Part shown: positions 1 through 5,323 of the stretch, one piece after another
Numbering within the stretch: position 1 is the stretch's first letter
How the letters are laid out: every line of letters starts with the position of its first letter
Source: Prevotellaceae bacterium
GTDB taxonomy: Bacteria; Bacteroidota; Bacteroidia; Bacteroidales; Bacteroidaceae
Direction of reading: 5' to 3'
Length of the DNA: 5,326 nucleotides
Assembly (NCBI GenBank): GCA_022508685.1
Contig: JAFLUS010000165.1
Coordinates: 1 to 5,326 of the forward strand
Translations under genes and position numbers: made by a program
The notes under the pieces: generated by a model
Databases searched by the model: none
What the model was told of the DNA's origin: nothing
What the model saw: only the letters and a program-made list of their open reading frames with translations

Positions 1-1482
1 GGCGATTTCGTGATAGCCGTTGCGTTCGTTCCACGAGGGAGCGCCGTTGGCGATGGTGATGATTTTCGCGATGAACTGGCGGAAGAGTTGCGCCATGGGT
101 GTATCTTCTATCAACGCACCGGCATTGAAGTCTATCCAATGGGGCTTGCGTTGTGCGAGGGTGCTGTTGGTGGAGATTTTGAGTGTGGGGACGAAGGTGC
201 CGAAGGGAGTACCGCGACCAGTGGTGAAGAGCACCATGTGGCAACTGGAAGCAGCCAATGCAGTCGAAGCCACTAAGTCGTTGCCGGGGGCTGACAGCAG
301 ATGGAGTCCGGTAGTGGTGAGGCGGTCGCCGTAGGAGAGAACGCCACGAACGGCACTTTTACCGCATTTTTGGGTGCAGCCCAGTGCTTTCTCTTCCAAT
401 GTGGAGATGCCTCCGGCCTTGTTGCCGGGCGAAGGATTTTCGCCAACGGGTTCGCCGTGGTTAAGGAAGTATTGCTTGAAGTCGTTGATGAGACTGACCG
501 TTTGGTCGAACAGCGAACGGTCAGCACATCGGTTCATAAGGATGGTTTCGGCACCGAACATTTCCGGCACTTCCGTCAGTACGGTGGTACCGCCTTGCGA
601 CACGACGTAGTCGCTGACGACGCCGAGCAGAGGATTGGCGGTGATGCCCGAAAATCCGTCGCTTCCACCACATTTCAGTCCGATGCGAAGGGCTGACAGC
701 GGTGTTTCGGTGCGGACATCGCGTTGCATCAGTGCCAAGAGTTCGCGGGCGATGCCGATGCCGACTTCCACTTCGTCGCCTTCCACTTCTTGCGTGATGA
801 GGAAGCGGATGCGTTCGCGGTCGTAGTCGCCGAGCATTTGTTCAAAGTCGCGCGGTTGGTTGTTTTCGCATCCGAGTCCGACGACGAGCACGCCGCCGGC
901 ATTGGGATGAAGCACCAAATCGCGGAGGATTTTACGCGTATTTTCGTGGTCGTCGCTGAGTTGCGAACAGCCGTAGTTATGAGGAAACGCCACGACGGGG
1001 GCATCGGGAAAGGCTTTGGCAATCTGCTCGCAGACGCCGTTCACGCAGCCGACGGTGGGGACTATCCACAATTCGTTGCGAATGCCGACATCGCCGTTTC
1101 GGCGTTTGTAGCCGAGAAAGGTCTGCGGCAGCCCATCGGTGTCGAAATCCACTGTGGCATCGGCATGGGCGTCAAGTTGTTCGGGCGTGAATGATGGGTG
1201 GTATTCGTAGTTGAGCAGCCCCGCCAAGTTCGTCGCCAAGTTGTGGTGGTCGACGAGTTCGCCGGCACGGGTGTCGGCACGGAGATGCCCAATGGGAAAG
1301 CCGTATTTGACGATGTTGTCGCCTTCGCAAGCATCGGTCAGCAGGAATTTGTGTCCGGCGGGAATGTCGGCACGGAGCGTCAGCGTGGTTGCATCGAGCG
1401 TAACGATGTCGCCGGCATGGAGTGGCTGGAGTGCCACTGCCACGTTGTCGGCAGGATTGATTTTCAGATACTTTGTCGTCAT
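1..1482 (-). CDS. uxaA: Altronate dehydratase UxaA (C-terminus cut by window edge)
   Basis: Dehydrates D-altronate to 2-keto-3-deoxy-D-gluconate in the cytoplasm, the step after tagaturonate reduction in galacturonate catabolism (EC 4.2.1.7). The minus strand reads open for 494 codons from ATG at 1482 to base 1. The N-terminus (MTTKYLKINPADNVAVAL) matches the SAF-type domain, with AGHKF near residues 42-46. The galactarate dehydratase/altronate hydrolase core follows: RRNGDVGIRNELW at about 127-139, TVGCVNG (143-149), NYGCSQLSDDH (169-179), GLGCENNQ (202-209), CGGSDGFSGITANP (271-284), NPSPGNKAGG (349-358) and HMVLFTTGRGTP (415-426). As remembered, the E. coli enzyme is 495 residues and ends about eight residues past the NERN..(H/R)E(I/L)A motif seen here at 486-494, so almost the whole gene is present. 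Conserved cysteines are intact, fitting an iron-dependent enzyme. It is transcribed divergently from fprA. No other uronate gene is visible; partners would lie left of the window. Identification is very sure. Confidence 0.96.
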   Translation of the reverse strand, partial: MTTKYLKINPADNVAVALQPLHAGDIVTLDATTLTLRADIPAGHKFLLTDACEGDNIVKYGFPIGHLRADTRAGELVDHHNLATNLAGLLNYEYHPSFTPEQLDAHADATVDFDTDGLPQTFLGYKRRNGDVGIRNELWIVPTVGCVNGVCEQIAKAFPDAPVVAFPHNYGCSQLSDDHENTRKILRDLVLHPNAGGVLVVGLGCENNQPRDFEQMLGDYDRERIRFLITQEVEGDEVEVGIGIARELLALMQRDVRTETPLSALRIGLKCGGSDGFSGITANPLLGVVSDYVVSQGGTTVLTEVPEMFGAETILMNRCADRSLFDQTVSLINDFKQYFLNHGEPVGENPSPGNKAGGISTLEEKALGCTQKCGKSAVRGVLSYGDRLTTTGLHLLSAPGNDLVASTALAASSCHMVLFTTGRGTPFGTFVPTLKISTNSTLAQRKPHWIDFNAGALIEDTPMAQLFRQFIAKIITIANGAPSWNERNGYHEIA

Positions 1483-1502
1483 AGTTTGTGTGGATTTGTG
1501 CG

Positions 1503-1510
1503 CAAAGGTA
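1503..1510 (-). promoter_or_regulatory. uxaA: Predicted -7 box of the uxaA promoter
   Basis: On the minus strand this reads TACCTTTG, an exact match to the Bacteroidetes TAnnTTTG element. It lies 20 bases before the uxaA ATG, giving a very short 5' leader. About 20 bases further upstream there is only a T-run, a weak -33 element. A 10-bp palindrome ATAAATTTAT (1513-1522) sits in the spacer just upstream of the box and could be an operator, but it is AT-rich and short. No Shine-Dalgarno sequence precedes the start. Confidence 0.55.
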
Positions 1511-1652
1511 TGATAAATTTATGAATAACCGAAAAAATGGTTTGCAAATCTTCTTTTGCAGTCGGCAACGAATTTGGTGGACGTTCTTTTCTTTAATATA
1601 TACGCGCGCACGCGATAGGCTGTTTTTTGGGCTACGAATAAAGCCAAAATTT

Positions 1653-1686
1653 CGTATGCATAAACGTATTTAGGCTTATGCATACG
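1653..1686. repeat. Perfect 11-bp inverted repeat (hairpin/cruciform-capable)
   Basis: CGTATGCATAA (1653-1663) and TTATGCATACG (1676-1686) are perfect reverse complements around a 12-base loop. It is formed by the inverted first unit of the array against the second unit. It has no T-tract on either strand that would make it a normal intrinsic terminator. Confidence 0.85.
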
Positions 1687-1761
1687 CGTGAAAACGTTTA
1701 TGCATACGCCTCAGAACGCTTATGCGCACGCCGAAAAACGTTTATGCACACGCCTGAAACG
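1653..1761. repeat. Phased array of five 22-bp-spaced palindromic units
   Basis: Four direct units begin at 1674, 1696, 1718 and 1740. All four fit GYTTATGCRYACGC exactly, followed by a variable A-rich tail ending in AAC, for a 22-base period. The centre of each unit is an 8-bp palindrome or a close variant: TATGCATA at 1677 and 1699, TATGCGCA at 1721, TATGCACA at 1743. A fifth TATGCATA at 1655 keeps the same 22-base phase but its flanks run the other way: CGTATGCATAAACG at 1653-1666 is the exact reverse complement of 1695-1708. The 22-base step is about two helical turns, so all five cores would face the same side of the DNA. The array starts about 145 bases from the uxaA -7 box and ends about 115 bases before the fprA -7 box. 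The periodicity is seen directly; a protein-binding or repeat-family role is inference. Confidence 0.85.
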
Positions 1762-1874
1762 TCGCAAACATGTGTGAACAAAACACAAAATTCTGCGAAC
1801 TTTGTTTTGACTTTCTGACCATTGGCTGAAGCGAAAAAAATGGGGCATATGATAGGAAGTTGGAAGAATTATCG

Positions 1875-1882
1875 TAAATTTG
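1875..1882 (+). promoter_or_regulatory. Predicted -7 box of the fprA operon promoter
   Basis: TAAATTTG, in the context TCGTAAATTTGCAGC, is an exact match to the Bacteroidetes TAnnTTTG box and is followed by GCA as at other promoters in this window. Transcription should start near 1889, leaving a leader of about 20 bases before the ATG at 1908. No good TTTG -33 element stands 19-21 bases upstream. The leader has no Shine-Dalgarno sequence, as is usual in this phylum. Confidence 0.75.
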
Positions 1883-1907
1883 CAGCAAAATCATCATTTG
1901 AACCGAT

Positions 1908-3089
1908 ATGACAGACAATCAAGTAGCGCAAGGCATCCTTTACATCGGTGCCGACGACAAGGATTTAGACCTTTTTGAAGGTCAGTATGCCATTCCCGAA
2001 GGTATCTCCTATAATTCATACGTGATTCTCGACGAGAAAATTGCGATTATGGATACTATCGATGCCCGCAAGACGAATGAATGGTTGGACAATCTGCAAA
2101 CAGCACTCAATGGTCGCCAACCCGACTATTTGGTGGTGAGCCACATGGAGCCCGACCATTCTGCCAACATCCGTCGCATCATGGAGATGTATCCCGACGT
2201 GACGGTGGTGTGCACGGCTTTGGCGCAGAAACTGATTGTGCGCTTCTTCGGCGAAACGCCTGCGTCGAATCAAATGCTCGCCGTTACGGACGGCGACACG
2301 TTGTCGTTGGGCGAACACACGTTGCAATTCTTCACCGCACCGATGGTGCATTGGCCCGAAGTGATGATGACTTACGAGCAGAAGGAGCAAATCCTCTTTT
2401 CTGCCGATGCCTTCGGCAAATTCGGCGCATTGAGTTACGACGACCCCGAAGGATGGGCTTGCGAGGCTCGTCGCTACTATTTCAACATCGTCGGCAAATA
2501 CGGCGCACAGGTGCAGGCTGTGCTGAAGAAACTTTCCGGACTGAGCATCAGTAAGATATGTCCGCTCCACGGCCCCATTCTCGACGACAATCTCGGCTAC
2601 TATCTGCAAACCTACAACACGTGGAGCAGTTATGAGCCCGAAGACGCCGGCATTTTCATTGCCTACTGCTCGCTGCACGGCAACACGGAGGAGGCTGCGC
2701 TGAAGTTGGCAAGCATTCTGAAGAGCGACAGCGACGTGAAGGTTGCCACTGCCGACCTGCGTCGCGACGACCTGCACGAGGCCGTCGAAGATGCTTTCCG
2801 CTACGACCGCGTCGTGCTGGCTGCACCCACCTACGATGGTGGCGTCATGCCCGTAATGGAAGACTTCATCGCCCATCTGCGTGCGAAGAACTACCAGAAC
2901 CGCCACGTCGGCATCATCGAAAACGGCTCGTGGGCACCCGTAGCAGGCAAGGTCATGCGCGAAGCGATGGAAAGCCTCAAGAACATCACTATCGTCGAAC
3001 CCATCGTCACGGTAGAATCCACCGTCAAGCCCGCCACCGTAGAGGCGCTCAAGGAACTGGCAACGGCCTTGCTGAACATTTCACACTGA
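1908..3089 (+). CDS. fprA: A-type flavoprotein / flavodiiron protein (FprA), O2 or NO reductase
   Basis: This is a 393-residue cytoplasmic flavodiiron protein of normal class A length. Such enzymes reduce O2 to water and/or NO to N2O and protect anaerobes. The N-terminal metallo-beta-lactamase-like half (about 1-245) carries the diiron ligand set: H79-x-E81-x-D83-H84 in SHMEPDHSAN, H148 in APMVHWPE, D167 in FSADAFG and H221 in CPLHGP. The C-terminal flavodoxin half (about 248-390) shows the FMN phosphate loop YCSLHGNTEEAA (253-264), APTYDGG (306-312) and ENGSWAP (338-344). No rubredoxin or flavin-reductase domain is fused, so electrons must come from a separate donor, typically rubredoxin. 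It is the first gene of an operon with a DUF3078-type gene 12 bases downstream. The start follows the promoter by about 25 bases and fits the family N-terminus. The choice between O2 and NO as main substrate cannot be read from sequence. Confidence 0.97.
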   Translation: MTDNQVAQGILYIGADDKDLDLFEGQYAIPEGISYNSYVILDEKIAIMDTIDARKTNEWLDNLQTALNGRQPDYLVVSHMEPDHSANIRRIMEMYPDVTVVCTALAQKLIVRFFGETPASNQMLAVTDGDTLSLGEHTLQFFTAPMVHWPEVMMTYEQKEQILFSADAFGKFGALSYDDPEGWACEARRYYFNIVGKYGAQVQAVLKKLSGLSISKICPLHGPILDDNLGYYLQTYNTWSSYEPEDAGIFIAYCSLHGNTEEAALKLASILKSDSDVKVATADLRRDDLHEAVEDAFRYDRVVLAAPTYDGGVMPVMEDFIAHLRAKNYQNRHVGIIENGSWAPVAGKVMREAMESLKNITIVEPIVTVESTVKPATVEALKELATALLNISH

Positions 3090-3101
3090 CCCTGTGCCCC
3101 C

Positions 3102-4391
3102 ATGAAACGACTATCCATAGCGCTGCTTGCCCTCTGCCTGTGGAGCGGCATCCAAGCACAGACGCAAAGCATCGCCCAAGCCTTTGCCGACTCTCTGCAG
3201 TCGCTGCGGCAGAAATGCTATTCCATGCCGGCAGACACGCCTGCCGACAGCGCCGACATCTACTACTATCGCTTGTTGGGCCCCACTACCTACTATTCGT
3301 CGGCAGTGGGCAGCATCTTCACCCTGTCCGACCGCACAAGCAGTGAGGAGAACGCGCTCAATGCCGAAATCAACCAACAGTTGCTCAGTGCCTACGTCAA
3401 CCATCCGCAGGCATTCCAATATTACGACGCCAAGATTGCCAGCGTCAACCTGATAGACGATGCCGCACCCACGCCGAAAGACGCCATTCTCATCGAGATA
3501 GAGCAAAAACTGAAAGAGGACGTCGCAGCGCCGTCCATCGACGAGATTGCAGGCGACATCGGCGACATCGGGCTGAAAATCGAACGTCCGAACTTCTGGA
3601 AAACCGAAGGCAAGTTCGGCTTGCAATTCACCCAGAACTATTTCAGCGAAAACTGGTACAAAGGCGGTAACAACAACCACACCATGCTGGCGTCGCTCCT
3701 GCTGCAAGCCAACTACAACGACCAACGTCGCGTCACGTGGGAAAACAAGTTGGACATGCGCCTCGGCTTCATCACCACCACCAGCGACTCCTGCCACACT
3801 TTCCTCACCAACAACGACAAAATCAACCTCTACTCCAAACTCGGCATCAAGGCCACCAAGTCGTGGTACTACACCGCATCTGCCGAAGGCAATACGCAGT
3901 TCCTGCCCGGCTATCGCACCAACGACCGCCGCACCTACTCCGATTTCCTTGCCCCATTGGACATCTACGTCTCTATCGGTATGGACTTCAAACCCGAACT
4001 GAAGAACGGCAACAAGTTCTCACTTGCCCTGCTGCCCCTCTCCTACAAAGTGCGCTACATCCGCACGTCCGACGAAAACGTGCACCACGTCTACCACATG
4101 ATTGACGAAAACTGGCAGAAAGACATCGGTCTGAAAGTCGAACTCAACAGCACGCTGAAACTGGCAAAGAACATCGAATGGCGCAGCCGCTGCTACTACT
4201 TCTCCTCCTACGAATATGCCGAAGCCGAATTGGAAAACACCTTCTCCTTCGCCCTCACCAAATACATCAGTACCGAACTCTACACCTTGTGGCGATTCGA
4301 CGACAACCGCTCGCGCGACGACTACGACCGCAACCTCGGCTATTTCCAGTTCAAAGAATACTTCACACTCGGTCTTACCTACTCATTCTGA
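3102..4391 (+). CDS. DUF3078-like outer-membrane beta-barrel protein
   Basis: A 429-residue secreted protein. The N-terminus is a clear Sec signal peptide: MKRLS, a hydrophobic core IALLALCLW, and a likely cut after IQA near residue 19. Residues about 24-160 form a soluble-looking, partly helical region. From about 165 the protein shows the pattern I associate with the Bacteroidetes DUF3078 family: FWKTEGKFGLQFTQ, then NYFSENWYKGGNNNH (179-193), then alternating aromatic/polar strands with many W, Y and F residues. It ends in GLTYSF, and a terminal phenylalanine is typical of outer-membrane barrels inserted by the BAM complex. Its function is not known. The ATG lies 12 bases after the fprA stop and there is no promoter between them, so the two are probably co-transcribed. 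The family name is from memory of the motif; the membrane placement is inference from signal peptide, strand pattern and C-terminus. A hairpin terminator follows. Confidence 0.8.
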   Translation: MKRLSIALLALCLWSGIQAQTQSIAQAFADSLQSLRQKCYSMPADTPADSADIYYYRLLGPTTYYSSAVGSIFTLSDRTSSEENALNAEINQQLLSAYVNHPQAFQYYDAKIASVNLIDDAAPTPKDAILIEIEQKLKEDVAAPSIDEIAGDIGDIGLKIERPNFWKTEGKFGLQFTQNYFSENWYKGGNNNHTMLASLLLQANYNDQRRVTWENKLDMRLGFITTTSDSCHTFLTNNDKINLYSKLGIKATKSWYYTASAEGNTQFLPGYRTNDRRTYSDFLAPLDIYVSIGMDFKPELKNGNKFSLALLPLSYKVRYIRTSDENVHHVYHMIDENWQKDIGLKVELNSTLKLAKNIEWRSRCYYFSSYEYAEAELENTFSFALTKYISTELYTLWRFDDNRSRDDYDRNLGYFQFKEYFTLGLTYSF

Positions 4392-4405
4392 CCCATTCAG
4401 CACAC

Positions 4406-4451
4406 AAAAAGTGGAAAAATCGGACATTTTTGCCAGTTTTTCCACTTTTTT
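4406..4451 (+). terminator. Intrinsic terminator of the fprA operon
   Basis: A perfect 14-bp stem, AAAAAGTGGAAAAA (4406-4419) against TTTTTCCACTTTTT (4437-4450), encloses a 17-base loop. It ends in a run of six T and begins 14 bases after the stop codon of the barrel gene. The A/T-rich flanks are symmetric, so it could also work on the other strand. The GC core is only four pairs, so it may be weaker than the one after rpsP. Confidence 0.75.
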
Positions 4452-4475
4452 CATCACTCCAACCAATAAATTTCG

Positions 4476-4483
4476 TAACTTTG
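4476..4483 (+). promoter_or_regulatory. rpsP: Predicted -7 box of the rpsP promoter
   Basis: TAACTTTG in the context TTTCGTAACTTTGCAGCC matches the Bacteroidetes TAnnTTTG box. It stands 25 bases after the preceding terminator, as expected for an independent unit. The start of transcription should be near 4490, giving an rpsP leader of about 85 bases. No clear TTTG -33 box is seen. Confidence 0.75.
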
Positions 4484-4488
4484 CAGCC

Positions 4489-4507
4489 GCTGTCACGAGA
4501 TGGCAGC
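4489..4507 (+). promoter_or_regulatory. Hairpin at the start of the rpsP leader
   Basis: GCTGTCA (4489-4495) pairs with TGGCAGC (4501-4507), seven pairs including one G-U, around a five-base loop CGAGA. It would lie at the very 5' end of the rpsP transcript if transcription starts near 4490. The rest of the leader up to 4573 is unstructured and A-rich (AAAAAACAAC), typical of highly expressed genes in this phylum. It could be a 5'-stabilising stem or part of a ribosomal-protein leader; neither is shown. Confidence 0.5.
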
Positions 4508-4573
4508 CTTCAAATCATTATTATTCACTGGGATTTGTCGCGAACATTTCCCACAAAAAACAACATCTAAACA

Positions 4574-5116
4574 ATGGCAACAAGAATTAGATTGCAGCGT
4601 CACGGTCGCAAGAACTACGCGTTCTACAGCATCGTTATCGCTGATGCGCGAGCTCCACGCGATGGACGCTTCACAGAAAAGATTGGTACCTACAACCCCA
4701 ACACCAATCCTGCAACCATTGATTTGAAATTCGACCGTGCCCTCTATTGGGTAGAAGTAGGCGCACAGCCCACCGACACCGTTCGCAGCATCCTGTCGAA
4801 AGAAGGCGTTTACCTCATGAAGCACCTCCGCGGAGGCGTGAAGAAAGGCGCATTCGACGAAGCCGCAGCCGAAGTGAAATTCAATGCATGGAAAGCAGAG
4901 AAAGAACAAAAGCAAGCCGCACTCCAAGACAAGAATGCCGCTGCAAAGAAAGCACAACTCGTCGAGCGTCTGGCAGCAGAACGCAAGGTGAACGAAGAAA
5001 TTGCAAAGAAAATCGCTGAAAAGAAAGCAGCAGCAATTGCCGCAGCCGCTGAAGCAGAAGCACCCGAAGCACCTGCAGAAGAAGCCGCAGCAGAAGAAAC
5101 ACCTGCAGAAGCATAA
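4574..5116 (+). CDS. rpsP: 30S ribosomal protein S16 with long C-terminal extension
   Basis: Small-subunit protein bS16, which binds 16S rRNA early in 30S assembly. The S16 core covers about residues 1-90: [20 protein letters not shown], then [20 protein letters not shown] (23-42), [21 protein letters not shown] (begins at 50) and [10 protein letters not shown] (71-80). Most bacterial S16 proteins stop near 80-90 residues; this one has 180. The extra part is Lys/Glu/Ala-rich and probably helical or coiled-coil from about 94 to 155, then an acidic Ala/Glu/Pro tail (156-180) with repeated [12 protein letters not shown] blocks. Such extended S16 proteins are known in Bacteroidetes. The start is certain from the conserved N-terminus; an A-rich stretch replaces a Shine-Dalgarno. 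It is a single-gene unit with its own promoter and terminator, with no rimM, trmD or rplS beside it as in many other bacteria. Confidence 0.98.
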   Translation: MATRIRLQRHGRKNYAFYSIVIADARAPRDGRFTEKIGTYNPNTNPATIDLKFDRALYWVEVGAQPTDTVRSILSKEGVYLMKHLRGGVKKGAFDEAAAEVKFNAWKAEKEQKQAALQDKNAAAKKAQLVERLAAERKVNEEIAKKIAEKKAAAIAAAAEAEAPEAPAEEAAAEETPAEA

Positions 5117-5136
5117 AAACGCACTGCAATCGTATG

Positions 5137-5173
5137 AAAAAAGCAGATTCCATTCCGCGAATCTGCTTTTTTT
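5137..5173 (+). terminator. Strong intrinsic terminator of rpsP
   Basis: A perfect 14-bp stem, AAAAAAGCAGATTC (5137-5150) against GAATCTGCTTTTTT (5159-5172), with an eight-base loop and a seven-T tract. It begins 20 bases after the rpsP stop codon and separates rpsP from the tRNA unit. Confidence 0.92.
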
Positions 5174-5181
5174 CGTCAATT

Positions 5182-5233
5182 ATGCCGCCATTTGCCGATT
5201 TATTCGTAAATTTGCACCCGAGTTTGGCGGCAT
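5182..5233. repeat. Perfect 9-bp inverted repeat flanking the tRNA promoter
   Basis: ATGCCGCCA (5182-5190) and TGGCGGCAT (5225-5233) are exact reverse complements separated by 34 bases that contain the predicted -7 box. The left arm covers the expected -33 region; the right arm lies just after the expected transcription start and before the mature tRNA. The symmetry is seen directly; a regulatory role is inference. Confidence 0.7.
5207..5214 (+). promoter_or_regulatory. Predicted -7 box of the tRNA-Arg promoter
   Basis: TAAATTTG in the context ATTCGTAAATTTGCACCC is an exact TAnnTTTG box. Transcription should begin near 5221, leaving about 29 bases of 5' leader for RNase P to remove before the tRNA at 5250. 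A TTTG at 5191-5194 is too close (12 bases) to act as a normal -33 element. Confidence 0.75.
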
Positions 5234-5249
5234 CGCCCACCAATCCACT

Positions 5250-5323
5250 GGCTCCGTAGCTTAGCTGTATAGAGCGTCAGATTCCGGTTCTGAAGGTCGA
5301 GGGTTAGAATCCCTCCGGGGTCA
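5250..5323 (+). tRNA. tRNA-Arg, anticodon CCG
   Basis: A 74-base cloverleaf that reads the codon CGG. The acceptor stem pairs GGCTCCG (5250-5256) with CGGGGTC (5316-5322), seven pairs of which two are G-U, and the discriminator is A at 5323. The D stem is GCTT with GAGC. The anticodon stem TCAGA/TCTGA encloses the loop TTCCGGT, placing CCG at 5284-5286. The variable loop has five bases, and the T stem is GAGGG/CCCTC. A20, a known arginine identity base, is present. The CCA end is not encoded: CAA follows the discriminator, so CCA must be added by the nucleotidyltransferase. Position 19 is T and position 56 is A instead of the usual G and C, a matched change. The gene has its own promoter; the window ends three bases after it, so any following tRNA or terminator is not visible. 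Confidence 0.95.

Larger units (their letters stand above)
1483..1907. other. Divergent intergenic region uxaA-fprA (no gene)
   Basis: This is 425 bases between two divergent start codons with no convincing gene. It is much more AT-rich than the coding DNA around it. From left to right it holds the uxaA promoter, a 19-base alternating purine/pyrimidine run (1596-1614), a bulged hairpin (1625-1633 with 1642-1649, loop of 8), the phased palindrome array (1653-1761), an AC/GT-rich stretch, and the fprA promoter (1875-1882). A 61-codon open frame from 1488 starts next to the uxaA ATG, lacks any recognisable protein feature and has no promoter on that strand, so I do not call it. Confidence 0.8.

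Noticed and set aside
301..1194. Plus-strand open frames (301-696 and 724-1194) in the left part
   Set aside because: They are antisense to uxaA, which reads without a break on the minus strand with full family motifs.
1488..1673. Possible 61-codon small gene in the intergenic region
   Set aside because: It begins beside the uxaA start on the opposite strand, has no plus-strand promoter before it, and its basic/aromatic translation comes from AT-rich DNA and runs into the repeat array.
1653..1761. CRISPR array
   Set aside because: The units are contiguous 22-base repeats with no unique spacers of CRISPR length, the cores diverge, and no cas gene is present.
1797..1804. Second fprA promoter box, GAACTTTG
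   Set aside because: It lacks the first T of TAnnTTTG and is 104 bases from the start codon, while the exact box at 1875 is well placed.
1779..1809. Imperfect inverted repeat CAAAA-CA-CAAA against TTTGTTTTG
   Set aside because: It needs a two-base bulge and is built of A- and T-runs in AT-rich DNA, so it is likely by chance.
2016..2906. Minus-strand open frame of 296 codons inside fprA
   Set aside because: It lies wholly antisense to a fully recognisable flavodiiron gene, has no promoter or family features, and its His/Val/Gln-rich translation is what the codon bias of fprA gives on the opposite strand.
3111..3797. Minus-strand open frame of 228 codons inside the DUF3078-like gene
   Set aside because: It is a shadow of a gene with a clear signal peptide and barrel pattern; the Val/Gly-rich translation shows no domain.
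4493..5179. Minus-strand open frame of 228 codons across rpsP, Cys/Phe-rich
   Set aside because: The CF-rich translation is the reverse reading of GAA/GCA/AAG codons in the S16 tail, and the frame runs through the rpsP terminator.
5191..5194. TTTG as the -33 element of the tRNA promoter
   Set aside because: Only 12 bases separate it from the -7 box, while Bacteroidetes promoters normally have about 19-21.
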